This document shows positions 26,120 through 34,800 of a DNA stretch of 39,148 nt, one piece after another. The notes below the pieces were generated by a model, which had not been told where the DNA came from, ran no database searches, and was given only the letters and a program-made list of their open reading frames with translations. Origin of the DNA: Candidatus Krumholzibacteriia bacterium. GTDB lineage: Bacteria; Krumholzibacteriota; Krumholzibacteriia; JAJRXK01. The stretch covers positions 1 to 39,148 of the forward strand of contig DATFKK010000142.1 of assembly GCA_035268685.1 (NCBI GenBank). The letters are read 5' to 3'. Within the stretch, counting starts at the first letter, position 1; each line of letters begins with the position of its first letter. The position numbers were made by a program, and so were the translations under genes.

Positions 26120-27195
26120 CGCTGATCGACCGGTACGTCCTGAGCACCTTCGTCCGCGTCTTCCTGTGGTCGGTCCTGGCCTTCCTGGCCGTGTTCATCC
26201 TCATGGACCTGATCGACCACATCGACGACTTCGTCGACGACGAAGCCACCCTGCTCGAGATCGGGCGCTACTACTTCTTCCGACTGCCCTACCTGATCGA
26301 TTTCGTCACCCCGATCAGCATGCTGATGGCGTCGATGTTCACGGTGGGCATCCTGAGCAAGAATCGCGAGTACGCGTCGATGCTCGCCGCCGGGGTGAGC
26401 CTGCTCCGCCTGAGCCGCACGCTGCTGGTGCTGGGCGTGCTGGTGACGATCGCGGCGATCGGCTGGCGCGAGTACGTGGTCGCAGCCGCGAACCACCGGC
26501 ACTACGACGTGCGCGACTACGAGATCGAGGAGAAGGAGCGCCACAACCTCAAGGGCCGCAGTGACTTCACCCATGTCGACGCATGGGGGCGCGTGTACGT
26601 CGTCCACCGCTTCCGGACACGTCCCCCCACGCTGGACCGGCTCTCGGTGCAGACCTTCACCGATTCCACGCTGGTCGAGCGGATCGACGCCCGGCGGGCC
26701 CTCTGGCAGGAGAACCACTGGGAGCTGCGCGACGGTTCGATCCGCCGCTTCGCCCCCGACGGCACCGAGTCGATCGAGCGATTCACCTCGCGCCGGCTCG
26801 AGGGGCCGGTCGAGAAACCCAGCGAGCTGTCGCGGCGCCGGATCAAGCACGAGGAAATGAACTGGAGGCAGTTGCGGGACTTCGCGAACTGGGTCGATCG
26901 CACGGGCGGGGATTCCACGCAGTATCGGGCCGAGATGGCCCACAAGATCAGCTTTCCCGTGATCAACCTGCTCGTCGTGATCCTGGGCCTCGCCATCGGA
27001 GCCGCGAGGCGCCGGACCAATCTCTGGGCCGGTTTCGGCCTGACTGTCGCCCTGGCCTTCGGCTACTACCTGATGATGGACTTCGGCCTCGAGCTCGGCC
27101 GGGGCGGGAAGGTGCCGATCTGGGCCTCGGCCTGGACCGGGAACATCGTCTACGCAGTGACCGGAACGTGGCTGTTCGTGCGAGCCAACCGATGA
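26116..27195 (+). CDS. lptG: LptG-family permease subunit of the LPS export ABC transporter
   Basis: 359 residues, the usual length. It is the partner permease of LptF in the LptB2FG complex. The N-terminus MTLIDRYVLSTFVRVFLWSV is the family start, followed by membrane segments around FLAVFILMDLIDHI and LLVLGVLVTIAAIGW, a periplasmic domain, and C-terminal segments starting ISFPVINLLVVILGLAIGA and WAGFGLTVALAFGYYL. The short helix YRLPYLIDFVTPISML-like part (RLPYLIDFVTPISMLMASMF) is the coupling-helix region that contacts LptB. The start overlaps the lptF stop in ATGA, so translation is coupled. The family also carries the name YjgQ. Confidence 0.92.
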   Translation: MTLIDRYVLSTFVRVFLWSVLAFLAVFILMDLIDHIDDFVDDEATLLEIGRYYFFRLPYLIDFVTPISMLMASMFTVGILSKNREYASMLAAGVSLLRLSRTLLVLGVLVTIAAIGWREYVVAAANHRHYDVRDYEIEEKERHNLKGRSDFTHVDAWGRVYVVHRFRTRPPTLDRLSVQTFTDSTLVERIDARRALWQENHWELRDGSIRRFAPDGTESIERFTSRRLEGPVEKPSELSRRRIKHEEMNWRQLRDFANWVDRTGGDSTQYRAEMAHKISFPVINLLVVILGLAIGAARRRTNLWAGFGLTVALAFGYYLMMDFGLELGRGGKVPIWASAWTGNIVYAVTGTWLFVRANR

Positions 27196-27207
27196 AAAGA
27201 GAGTCCC

Positions 27208-27236
27208 TTGCCCCTTGCGCGGGCACGCGATACCCT
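27208..27236 (+). promoter_or_regulatory. Candidate promoter for the secreted repeat protein
   Basis: TTGCCC (27208-27213), a 17-bp spacer and TACCCT (27231-27236, three of six matches), 12 bp after lptG. The rest of the 204-bp gap before the next gene holds no other feature that I can support. Confidence 0.3.
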
Positions 27237-27399
27237 GCATTTTCCGCTCGTCGAGCGCTCCGTCCCGGCGCCGGTCCGCGGGCCTGATTCCGGTCGTCCG
27301 AACCGGCACGAGGTCGAGCGCCGCCGGGTCCGAGTCCGCTCTCGCCGTTCGACCGCGGAGCCCGTTGCTGCCGCGTCACCCCATCGGGAGATTTCGCCG

Positions 27400-30252
27400 A
27401 TGATCCGCTGCTCTCGTCGCGGGGCCGACCTCGCACGGTCGCTCCTGTTCGTCGCCCTCGTGCTGCCCCTGCCCTTCCTGGGCACCGGCTGTGAAGAGGA
27501 CACCAAGCCCTACATCACGAAATTGTCGGCCAACCCGCTGTGCGGGGCCATGACCGTGCAGGAACCCGACTCGACCCTGGGGCTGGAGGTCTCGTTCTTC
27601 GCACGGGCCAGCAGCGGCAACCGCTTCGACGATCCCACGGGCGCCAACTCGGCGCTCGACTGGTTCTGGGACTTCGACGGCGACGGACGGGTCGACGCCG
27701 AGAACGTGGTCGAACCCCGTTTCGTGTACGACCGCGTGGGTGACTACGAGGCCAGCCTGACGGTGCAGGACGACGACGGCGACACCGACACCCGCACCCT
27801 CCTGGTGCAGGTCCGCGGTCGGTCGAACGAGCTCGACATCCTCGACTTCGAGGCCGAGGTCCGCACCGGGTTGCGCTTCGACGAGAGCCTGCCGGAGAAC
27901 ACGGGGCTCGATCCCGAGGGCGAAGAGCGTCCGATCGAGGTGATTCCCCTCCGCGATCGCGTCGTGCTGTCGACCCAGCCCGAGTTCGAGGGATGGCAGG
28001 CGACCTTCGACGGAATCCTGCGTCCGACCTGCGAGATCACCGACATCTTCGCCCAGTACGACTGGGAGTGGGGCTTCGACACCGGAGATGTACGACCCGA
28101 CCAGAACCCGGTCACCCTGAGCTTCGACGTCGACCAACGCGGTGACGTCTCGGGGGTCGTGAGCGTCACCGAGGTCGTCACCGGAGTCCGCAGGACCGAC
28201 ACCATCACGAGCACGCTGCCGGTGGGCGGTGCGCTCACCAACCCCGTCTTCGCCTACGTCGCGCCCGGGGCGCCCGATTCGATCGACGTACGGGGCTACT
28301 ACCTCGACGGCGCGAACGAGGTCTCGGTCCGGATCGAGTACGATCCCGGCCTGACCCTCGACCGCGTCGAGCTGAACAGCCCGCTGATCGACCAGGGCTT
28401 CTCGGGCACCAGCGAGACCGAGGAGAACTTCGTCGACATCCGCTTCGAGTCCGACACGGCCCTGGACGATCCGTCCGCCGAGATCCAGATCGCCCGGCTC
28501 TACTTCACCAACGCCCCCGACACGCTCTCGGTCCCGCAGATCCGACCGATCCGCCTGCGCGAGTTCACGGCCGTGCGCGACACCACCGTCGCCCCGACCA
28601 GCACGCGCGACGCCTTCCTGGTGCACGACGTCGCCGACTGCAACGGCAACCGTCTGGGCGACACCATGGAACTCCTGGCCCGCGAGAGCTTCGTCGACCG
28701 TTCCGGCGACGGCGTTCTCGACTATTGCGCCGACTGCAACGACAACGGCAGGAAGGACGGCGCCGAGATCGCTGACGAAGCCACCGTCGACATCGACATC
28801 AACGGCATCCCCGACGAGTGCGACTGCAACAGCGACGGTGAGTACGACGAGCTGCAGCTCGCGAGTGGCGACGTCGACGACGAAGACCAGAACAATCTGC
28901 CCGACGACTGCGACTGCGACTGGAACGGCGTCGCCGACCTGGTCGAGATCCGCCAGGACCCGAGCTTCGAGCTCGTCCTCTGGCGGAACCTGCCGCAGGA
29001 CCAGCAGGATCTCGTGACCGTGCCGCACAACGAGGCCTTCGGCTACACCAGCGATCTCGACCAGTTCGCCGGAGAATCGAACGGCGTGCTCGACTTCTGC
29101 GAGGACTGCGACGACAACGGCGTGCTCGACTTCCTGCAGTACACGGTGGGCCTCCCCCCCGAAGACGGCGGCTTCGATCCCGACCGCCGTCGGGTCGACG
29201 TCGACGCCAACGGCGTCCTCGACGAGTGCGACTGCAACGGCAACGGACGCTTCGACCGCGGAGAGATCGAGCGTGGCTTCGTCACCGCCAGCGACGGCGA
29301 GCTGATCGACGACTGCGACTGCAACGACAACCAGACCGCCGATCTGGTCGACATCGGCGACGCGATCACCGAGGTCGAGAACCGCGACGGGACCATCGTC
29401 TACACCAGCACCCTCGACGCGAACCGTGACCAGGTCATCGACGCCTGCGCCGACTGCAACGAGAACGGCACGCCCGACGGTGACGACTTCGCCGCGGGCG
29501 GCCCGCTGCTCGACGTCGATTCGAACGGGCTGCTCGACGAGTGCGATTGCAACAGCGACGAGATCTACGATCCGCCGCTCGACCCGACCACGAACGATCT
29601 CGACCAGAACGGTGTGTTCGACCTCTGCGACTGCGATCGCAACGCCGTTCCCGACCTCGACCAGATCGCCGACGCGATCACCGACTTCACCGTCGGCCCC
29701 GACGGCCGCCTCGCCTCGTACGTGAGCGAGGAGGACCAGATCACCCTGATCGACTTCAACGAAGAGGACAGCGGCGACTTCATCCCCTTGGAGCTCGAGG
29801 CCGGGCCCGACCAGATCCCTGATCTGTGCCAGGACTGCAACGCGAACGGTGTTCCCGATCGCAACGAGACCTTCGAGGACATCGAGAACCTCGGTCCGAA
29901 CCGCTCCGACCTCGACCGTGACGGCCTGCTCGACGAGTGCGACTGCAACCTCAACGGCGACTTCGACGTGGTGGAGATCACGCTCGATCCCGCGCTCGAC
30001 GGCGACGGTGACGAAGTCATCGACGACTGCGACTGCAACGAGAACGGTCGCCTGGACATCGTCGAGATCCAGGAGTTCGCGATCTTCGACCAGGCCACCG
30101 GGATCTACCTCCGAGCGGAGGGAACCAACGACCTCGGTCAGGACATCATCGACGCCAACGGCAACGGCGTGCTCGACCAGTGCGAGGAACAGGCGGCGGC
30201 CGATCAGCTGCTGGCTCCGATCAACGGACGGGTCGTCGGCTCGGATCGCTAG
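27400..30252 (+). CDS. Secreted, probably lipid-anchored protein with PKD domain and Cys/Asp calcium-loop repeats
   Basis: 950 residues, very acidic. The N-terminus (MIRCSRRGADLARSLLFVAL, then PFLGTGC) is a signal peptide ending in a weak lipobox, Gly-Thr-Gly-Cys. A PKD-like domain follows (about 60-145; WFWDFDGDGRVD, FVYDRVGDYEASLTVQD). Next is a beta-rich region with VRIEYDPGLTLDRVELNS, reminiscent of cohesin-type domains. From residue about 410 to the end are 13 units built on C-x(0-1)-D-C-[ND]-x-[ND]-G-x-x-D, like calcium loops of thrombospondin type 3 or dockerin repeats. They form four super-repeats of 116-127 residues (Cys at 443, 567, 683, 810 and 928). ATG 27400 has GGGAG 9 nt upstream, so I prefer it to the open frame upstream. 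A surface or extracellular calcium-stabilised structural protein is inferred; function unknown. Confidence 0.8.
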   Translation: MIRCSRRGADLARSLLFVALVLPLPFLGTGCEEDTKPYITKLSANPLCGAMTVQEPDSTLGLEVSFFARASSGNRFDDPTGANSALDWFWDFDGDGRVDAENVVEPRFVYDRVGDYEASLTVQDDDGDTDTRTLLVQVRGRSNELDILDFEAEVRTGLRFDESLPENTGLDPEGEERPIEVIPLRDRVVLSTQPEFEGWQATFDGILRPTCEITDIFAQYDWEWGFDTGDVRPDQNPVTLSFDVDQRGDVSGVVSVTEVVTGVRRTDTITSTLPVGGALTNPVFAYVAPGAPDSIDVRGYYLDGANEVSVRIEYDPGLTLDRVELNSPLIDQGFSGTSETEENFVDIRFESDTALDDPSAEIQIARLYFTNAPDTLSVPQIRPIRLREFTAVRDTTVAPTSTRDAFLVHDVADCNGNRLGDTMELLARESFVDRSGDGVLDYCADCNDNGRKDGAEIADEATVDIDINGIPDECDCNSDGEYDELQLASGDVDDEDQNNLPDDCDCDWNGVADLVEIRQDPSFELVLWRNLPQDQQDLVTVPHNEAFGYTSDLDQFAGESNGVLDFCEDCDDNGVLDFLQYTVGLPPEDGGFDPDRRRVDVDANGVLDECDCNGNGRFDRGEIERGFVTASDGELIDDCDCNDNQTADLVDIGDAITEVENRDGTIVYTSTLDANRDQVIDACADCNENGTPDGDDFAAGGPLLDVDSNGLLDECDCNSDEIYDPPLDPTTNDLDQNGVFDLCDCDRNAVPDLDQIADAITDFTVGPDGRLASYVSEEDQITLIDFNEEDSGDFIPLELEAGPDQIPDLCQDCNANGVPDRNETFEDIENLGPNRSDLDRDGLLDECDCNLNGDFDVVEITLDPALDGDGDEVIDDCDCNENGRLDIVEIQEFAIFDQATGIYLRAEGTNDLGQDIIDANGNGVLDQCEEQAAADQLLAPINGRVVGSDR
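28726..30183 (+). repeat. Four coding super-repeats of about 350-380 bp, each of three calcium-loop units
   Basis: Each super-repeat begins with a C-x-D-C unit (tgc at 28726, 29098, 29446, 29827), followed by a short C-D-C unit and a long C-D-C unit. The next C-x-D-C equivalent (30181) begins the truncated end. Period lengths are 124, 116, 127 and 118 codons. Confidence 0.75.
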
Positions 30253-30282
30253 GCCCCGACCCCGACCCCACCGCTGTTCACG

Positions 30283-30318
30283 GAAGAGGGGCCCCGGCAT
30301 CACGCCGGGGCCCCCTTC
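30283..30318. terminator. Hairpin between convergent genes, probable bidirectional terminator
   Basis: An 11-bp perfect stem, GGGGCCCCGGC (30288-30298) with GCCGGGGCCCC (30304-30314), closes an ATCAC loop; GAAG/CTTC extends it past a one-base bulge. It lies between the stops of the repeat protein (30252) and metK (30352). The T tract is weak (TTCTTCGTC), so termination efficiency is uncertain. Confidence 0.65.
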
Positions 30319-30351
30319 TTCGTCTCCCACCTCCGGCCGATCGCCGGGCGA

Positions 30352-31527
30352 TCAGAGGCCCAGGTACTGCTTCACGTCGTCGACGCGATCGAGGCGCTCC
30401 CACGTGAAGGCGTCGTCGCTACCCGGCCGGCCGAAGTGACCGTAGGCCGCGGTGCGCCGGTACATCGGGCGCTTGAGGTCCAGCGAAGTGATGATCCCGT
30501 TCGGCGTCAGCTTCCAGAGCTCCCGGACACAGGCCTCGATCTTCTCCTCGTCGGCCCGGGCCGTCCCGAAGCTCTCGACGCGCACCGACACCGGCTCGGC
30601 CACGCCGATGGCGTAGGCCAGCTGTACCTCGATGCGGTCGGCGGCGCCGGCGGCCACGAGGTTCTTGGCCACGTGGCGCGCCGCGTAGCAAGCGGAGCGA
30701 TCGACCTTGCTCGGGTCCTTGCCGCTGAAGGCGCCCCCACCGTGGCGGCCCATGCCCCCGTAGGTGTCGACGATGATCTTGCGCCCGGTCAGCCCGGCAT
30801 CGGCCTGGGGACCGCCCAGCACGAAGCGGCCGGTCGGGTTCACATGGATCCGCGTGGTGTCCATGGAGTACTCGAGGCCACTGTCGTCGAGAACGGGTCG
30901 GACCACGGCCGCCACCATGTCCTCGCGGATGCGATCGAGCTTGGCGGCCTCATCGTGCTGGGTCGAGAGCACCACGGTGTGGCAACGAACGGCCCGCTCG
31001 CCATCGTACTCGACGGTCACCTGGGTCTTGCCGTCCGGGCGCAGGTAGGGATGACGGCCATCCTTGCGGACCTCCGCCAGACGCTGCGACATGCGGTGCG
31101 CCAGGTGGATCGGCATGGGCATGTACGCATCGGTCTCGGTGGTCGCGTAGCCGAACATCATGCCCTGGTCGCCGGCGCCCTGCTCCTCGGGGCTCTCGCG
31201 ATCGACGCCCTGGGCGATGTCGCCGCTCTGCTCGTCGATCGAGGTCATGACGGCGCAGGTCTCGTAGTCGAAGCCGTAGGAGGCGTCCGTGTAGCCGATC
31301 GCCTTGATGGTGCCGCGCACGAGCTTCGGAATGTCCACGTAGGTGTTGGTGGAGATCTCACCGGCGAGCAGCGCCAGGCCCGTGGTCACCATCGTCTCGC
31401 AGGCCACGCGCCCGTTCGGGTCGGCCTCGAGGATCGCATCGACCACGGTGTCGGAGATCGCGTCCGCGACCTTGTCGGGGTGACCCTCGGTCACCGATTC
31501 CGACGTGAACAACTGCTTCTCGGACAT
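30352..31527 (-). CDS. metK: S-adenosylmethionine synthase
   Basis: 391 residues, full length. It makes SAM from methionine and ATP in the cytoplasm. Landmarks: [14 protein letters not shown] (ATP-binding His and Asp), [13 protein letters not shown] (the family signature hexapeptide region), [20 protein letters not shown], and [17 protein letters not shown] (the phosphate-binding loop). ATG has GGAGG at 31537-31541, 9 nt upstream. The gene has its own promoter (31630-31658) and a structured leader of about 96 nt. The neighbouring isomerase gene lies 155 bp upstream, so metK is probably a separate transcription unit. Confidence 0.98.
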   Translation of the reverse strand: MSEKQLFTSESVTEGHPDKVADAISDTVVDAILEADPNGRVACETMVTTGLALLAGEISTNTYVDIPKLVRGTIKAIGYTDASYGFDYETCAVMTSIDEQSGDIAQGVDRESPEEQGAGDQGMMFGYATTETDAYMPMPIHLAHRMSQRLAEVRKDGRHPYLRPDGKTQVTVEYDGERAVRCHTVVLSTQHDEAAKLDRIREDMVAAVVRPVLDDSGLEYSMDTTRIHVNPTGRFVLGGPQADAGLTGRKIIVDTYGGMGRHGGGAFSGKDPSKVDRSACYAARHVAKNLVAAGAADRIEVQLAYAIGVAEPVSVRVESFGTARADEEKIEACVRELWKLTPNGIITSLDLKRPMYRRTAAYGHFGRPGSDDAFTWERLDRVDDVKQYLGL

Positions 31528-31623
31528 ACTTCGATTCCTCCACCAGGTTGAGACCGGTTGTGACGGGACCCGGCTGGGTACGCGGAACGGGGCATCGGAA
31601 CCCCTGTCCGCACCGGACGTGAA
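31528..31623 (-). promoter_or_regulatory. Structured metK 5' leader, possible cis-regulatory RNA
   Basis: Three successive hairpins read on the minus strand: GCGGA/TCCGC with inner GGGG/CCCC (31611-31582), ACCC/GGGT with a 4-nt loop (31579-31568), and ACCGG/CTGGT with a 7-nt loop (31558-31542) that directly abuts the GGAGG ribosome binding site (31541-31537). It matches no SAM riboswitch class that I can recognise. Confidence 0.45.
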
Positions 31624-31629
31624 GAGAAA

Positions 31630-31658
31630 ATGCTAGCACCTGGACCCCGGGCTGGCAA
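31630..31658 (-). promoter_or_regulatory. Sigma-70-type promoter for metK
   Basis: On the minus strand, TTGCCA (31658-31653, five of six matches), a 17-bp spacer and TAGCAT (31635-31630, four of six matches). The predicted start is near 31623. Confidence 0.7.
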
Positions 31659-31682
31659 TCGAACGGCGGGCCGCGCACGGGA

Positions 31683-32729
31683 TCAGGGGCGGCCGAGACG
31701 ATCCTTCAGAGTATCGATGGCCGACACGGGCATGGGATCCACTTCGTGGTGTGACGCCAGGGCCACGGACAATGCGTCACCCCACTGGACCGACTCCAGG
31801 CAGCGCGCGAGCGGAGCACCGTCTTGCACCGAGACCTCGCCCCAGTGCGCGACACGGTCCGCGAGCACCTCGCGGGTGATCTCGAAACGACGCGCCACCC
31901 GTGGATGCTCTCCGGGATCGCGCAGAGCGACGACGACGGCCTCGGACCGCACGGACGTCGCATGCCCCCATCCCACGATCTCGTTGTGATCGAGCTCCGG
32001 GAGTTCTGCGGTCGACACGAGCATCTTCGAGTTCTCGTTCAGCTGGGCCCGGAGTCGCCGCATGGATGCGATCGCGACCGGTGCCCCGGCGTAGACCACG
32101 GGCAGGCGGCCGCTCAAGCGCTCGGCCCAGCCGGACACCGAGTCGTCGCCGGGGGCGTCACCGTCGAGGCCGTGACGCCGCACGCCGTCGTCGAGCCGAC
32201 CGGCGGCCTCCTCCACCTGCGCGGTCAGGTCCCCGACCATCCCCGCACGCTGCAGGATTCCGCAGAGAAGACCGACACCGTGACCCAGACTGGCGCGAGG
32301 AGGCAGGCCACCGGGAATCGGCAGGACGGGAACGTCGGCGGCCTCGGCCAGCTCGGCCAGGCGTCCGCCCGAACCCAGCGCCACGGCCCGGTCCGCGTGC
32401 TCGCCCTCGAGCACCGCTTCGAAGGACGAGAGGGTCTCTTCGGTGTTGCCGGAATAGCTGCTGAACACCAGCAGATCGCGATCGCGCAGAGGGAAGGGGG
32501 GAGCGTAGGTCCGCACGATCCGCAGATCGAAAGTGCCGGCAGCCAGGCTCCCACCCACCACCTCGGCCGCGGCCGCGCTGCCACCCATGCCGAACACCAC
32601 GACGCGATCGGCGTCGGTCGGAATCACGACGTCGTGACCGCACGCAATGGCGTACGAGCTGCGGAGCTGCTCACCCAGGCGCGCCACCAACGCCGCCATC
32701 TCGCGGACTCCCGCGCGGGTCATGTCCAT
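31683..32729 (-). CDS. Bifunctional phosphoglucose/phosphomannose isomerase
   Basis: 348 residues, SIS-fold protein of the bacterial PGI/PMI family, which interconverts glucose-6-phosphate, mannose-6-phosphate and fructose-6-phosphate. The first SIS domain shows VVFGMGGSAAAAEVVGG and LLVFSSYSGNTEETLSSFEA; the second ends with LRAQLNENSKMLVSTAELPE then LDHNEIVGWGH, the family's active-site signature with Glu and His. ATG 32729 has GGAGG 6 nt upstream (32736-32740); the longer open frame upstream lies inside the enzyme I gene and is not homologous. Last gene of the PTS cluster, 29 bp after enzyme I. It could channel hexose-6-phosphate from the mannose-type PTS to glycolysis. Confidence 0.87.
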   Translation of the reverse strand: MDMTRAGVREMAALVARLGEQLRSSYAIACGHDVVIPTDADRVVVFGMGGSAAAAEVVGGSLAAGTFDLRIVRTYAPPFPLRDRDLLVFSSYSGNTEETLSSFEAVLEGEHADRAVALGSGGRLAELAEAADVPVLPIPGGLPPRASLGHGVGLLCGILQRAGMVGDLTAQVEEAAGRLDDGVRRHGLDGDAPGDDSVSGWAERLSGRLPVVYAGAPVAIASMRRLRAQLNENSKMLVSTAELPELDHNEIVGWGHATSVRSEAVVVALRDPGEHPRVARRFEITREVLADRVAHWGEVSVQDGAPLARCLESVQWGDALSVALASHHEVDPMPVSAIDTLKDRLGRP

Positions 32730-32758
32730 GGAGATCCTCCCCGTCGGTCGTGGACCGA

Positions 32759-34510
32759 TCACTCCTGATCGGATCCGAGGAAATCGCGCAGACGCTCGTG
32801 CGCGCGGGTCCGCAGGTAGCGGTCGACCTCCGCGGTCGTCGAGAGCTGCGCCACGTCCTCGGCCCAACCCCGCACCTGCTCGTAGCTCACGCTGCGGATC
32901 GCCTTCTTCACCAGCGGCACGGCTGCCGCATGGGTACTGAGCTCGTCGATGCCGATGCCCACCAAGAGCAGGGCGTGCAGCGGATTCGCCCCCATCTCTC
33001 CACAGCAACCGACCCAGATCCCGGCGTCGTGCGCGGCCCGTACGGTGTCGCGGATGGCCCGCAGGACCGCCGGGTGGTGTGCCTGCGCCAGATGGGCGAC
33101 CCGTGCATTCGTGCGGTCGACCGCGAGCAGGTACTGCGTCAGGTCGTTCGTCCCGATGCTGAAGAAGTCGCACTCGCGCGCGAGCTCCGGTGCCATGGCG
33201 ACCGCCGACGGCGTCTCGATCATGATCCCGAGCTCGAGTTCGGCGTCGAATTCGTGGCCCTCGCGGTGCAGCACGTCACGCACGGCCGCCGCCTCGCTCT
33301 GGAAGGCCCGCAGTTCCTCGAGGTCGCACACCATGGGGAACATGATCTTCATGCTGCCGTAGCGACTCGCCCGGTACAGGGCCCGCAGCTGCGTGTGCAG
33401 GATTTCGGGGTGGCTCAGCAGGAAACGGGCACCGCGGAGACCGAGGAAGGGATTGTACTCCCGCATGCCTCCCATGGCCGCGAGCAGCTTGTCGCCCCCG
33501 ACGTCGAGCGCGCGGAAGATCACGGGTGCGTCGCCCACGCGTTCGAGCAGGTCACGGTAGCTGGCGACCTGCTCCTCCTCGCTCGGCAGGTGCGACGTCG
33601 ACAGGTAGAAGTACTCGGTGCGCACCAGTCCGATCCCACGCGCGCCGTTCGCCAACGCCAGATCGACCTCCTGCGGCAACTCGATGTTCGCCGACAACTC
33701 CACGCGGCGGCCGTCGGTGGTCTCGGCTGCGACGTCGCGGATCCGGAGCAGCCGCTCCTCGGCCTGCCGCCGGCGACGGATGCGAACCTCGAAACGCCGC
33801 AGCGTCGCTGCGTCCGGGTCGACCATGACCTCACCCGTGGCCCCGTCGATGGCCAGGTCGACACCGTCCTCGACGCGACCGCTGAAGTCACGGAGACCGA
33901 CCACGGCGGGCACGCCCAGACTGCGCGCGATGATGGCGGTGTGCCCGGTGTGCCCCCCCTCGTCCACGCAGAAGCCGCGCACATGGGCGAGGTCCAGGGC
34001 TGCCGTCTCGCTCGGGGTGAGTTGGGGCGTGACCAGGATGCACGCTTCGTCGAGCTGCGGAACGGGATCACTGCCCCCGGTGAGGGCGCGGACGACGCGC
34101 TGCTCGACGTCGCGGAAGTCGGTCATGCGCTCGCGGAACAGGCCATCGCCGCGCAGGTCGAGCGGAATCAGGGCCTCGGCCATGGCCCGGGTGAAGGCGG
34201 CTTCGGCCGACAGCCGCTCCGACTCGATCGCGCGGTCGACGACCGACAGGAAGTCCTCGTCCTCGAGGATCAGCAGCTGCGCGTCCAGGATCTGCGCCTG
34301 TTCCTCACCGAGCTGCTGGCGCAGTTGTGAGCGGAGCGAACTCAGCTCGGCGCGGGTCATCTCGAGGGCCCGTTCGAGGCGCTCTCTCTCGTGTGCTGCG
34401 TCCCCACCGGGGGGCGTACGCCAGTCGACGCGCAACGCGGCGCGACGCCAGGTCTTCGCCGGAGCGATCACGAGTCCCGGAGACGCACTGATTCCTCGCC
34501 AGCGCTGCAC
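32759..34510 (-). CDS. ptsI: PTS enzyme I (phosphoenolpyruvate-protein phosphotransferase)
   Basis: 583 residues, the usual length. It takes phosphate from PEP and passes it to HPr. The phosphorylated His is in GGHTGHTAIIARSLG (His190, as expected near 189). The PEP-binding barrel shows VRTEYFYLS, GGDKLLAAMGGMREYNPFLG, FPMVCDLEELRAF, SIGTNDLTQYLLAVDR and GCCGEMGANP with the active-site Cys. The start is GTG 34510, 1 nt after the HPr stop, with GGAGG 6 nt upstream inside the HPr gene; codons before it do not match the family. Confidence 0.95.
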   Translation of the reverse strand: MQRWRGISASPGLVIAPAKTWRRAALRVDWRTPPGGDAAHERERLERALEMTRAELSSLRSQLRQQLGEEQAQILDAQLLILEDEDFLSVVDRAIESERLSAEAAFTRAMAEALIPLDLRGDGLFRERMTDFRDVEQRVVRALTGGSDPVPQLDEACILVTPQLTPSETAALDLAHVRGFCVDEGGHTGHTAIIARSLGVPAVVGLRDFSGRVEDGVDLAIDGATGEVMVDPDAATLRRFEVRIRRRRQAEERLLRIRDVAAETTDGRRVELSANIELPQEVDLALANGARGIGLVRTEYFYLSTSHLPSEEEQVASYRDLLERVGDAPVIFRALDVGGDKLLAAMGGMREYNPFLGLRGARFLLSHPEILHTQLRALYRASRYGSMKIMFPMVCDLEELRAFQSEAAAVRDVLHREGHEFDAELELGIMIETPSAVAMAPELARECDFFSIGTNDLTQYLLAVDRTNARVAHLAQAHHPAVLRAIRDTVRAAHDAGIWVGCCGEMGANPLHALLLVGIGIDELSTHAAAVPLVKKAIRSVSYEQVRGWAEDVAQLSTTAEVDRYLRTRAHERLRDFLGSDQE

Positions 34511-34511
34511 C

Positions 34512-34781
34512 TCAGGCCTCCTCGGCCAACTCGACCTCGATGAGATGGACGAGGGCATCGAGCGCCTCCGCCTCGTCGGGCCCCACGGCGATCACGTCGA
34601 TCGGATCCCGATGCCTCGCGACCAGCGAGGCCAGGCCCAGGATGCTCTTGGCGTTCGTCTCCACGCCGCTGTAGGCGATCCGGATGTCGCACTCGAACTG
34701 CTTGGCCACCTGGACGATGCGGCTCGCCGCCCGCAGGTGGAGTCCCACCGGATCTCCGATGTGCGCCGTTCTCAGAGCCAT
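34512..34781 (-). CDS. ptsH: PTS phosphocarrier protein HPr
   Basis: 89 residues. It carries phosphate from enzyme I (on His15, in VGLHLRAASRI) to the EIIA domain. Ser46 (NAKSILGLASL) is present, the residue phosphorylated by HPr kinase, whose gene is in the same cluster. The C-terminal half (VGPDEAEALDALVHLIEVEL) is also typical. Exact positions 15 and 46 agree with well-studied HPr proteins. The start is ATG; the stop lies 1 nt before the enzyme I start. Confidence 0.96.
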   Translation of the reverse strand: MALRTAHIGDPVGLHLRAASRIVQVAKQFECDIRIAYSGVETNAKSILGLASLVARHRDPIDVIAVGPDEAEALDALVHLIEVELAEEA

Positions 34782-34800
34782 GGCCCGGCTTCCCCCGTCC

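Noticed and set aside
27376-30330. Long minus-strand open frame opposite the repeat protein
   Set aside because: Its Val/Ala/Asp-rich translation mirrors the complementary repeat codons; the plus-strand frame has a signal peptide, ribosome binding site and PKD domain.
31528-31623. SAM-I riboswitch in the metK leader
   Set aside because: CCGATG followed by CCCC looked similar to part of SAM-I, but the four-way junction and conserved kink-turn are absent.
32730-33173. Longer isomerase protein starting inside the enzyme I gene
   Set aside because: The added residues are a shadow of ptsI; ATG 32729 has a good ribosome binding site and matches the family start.
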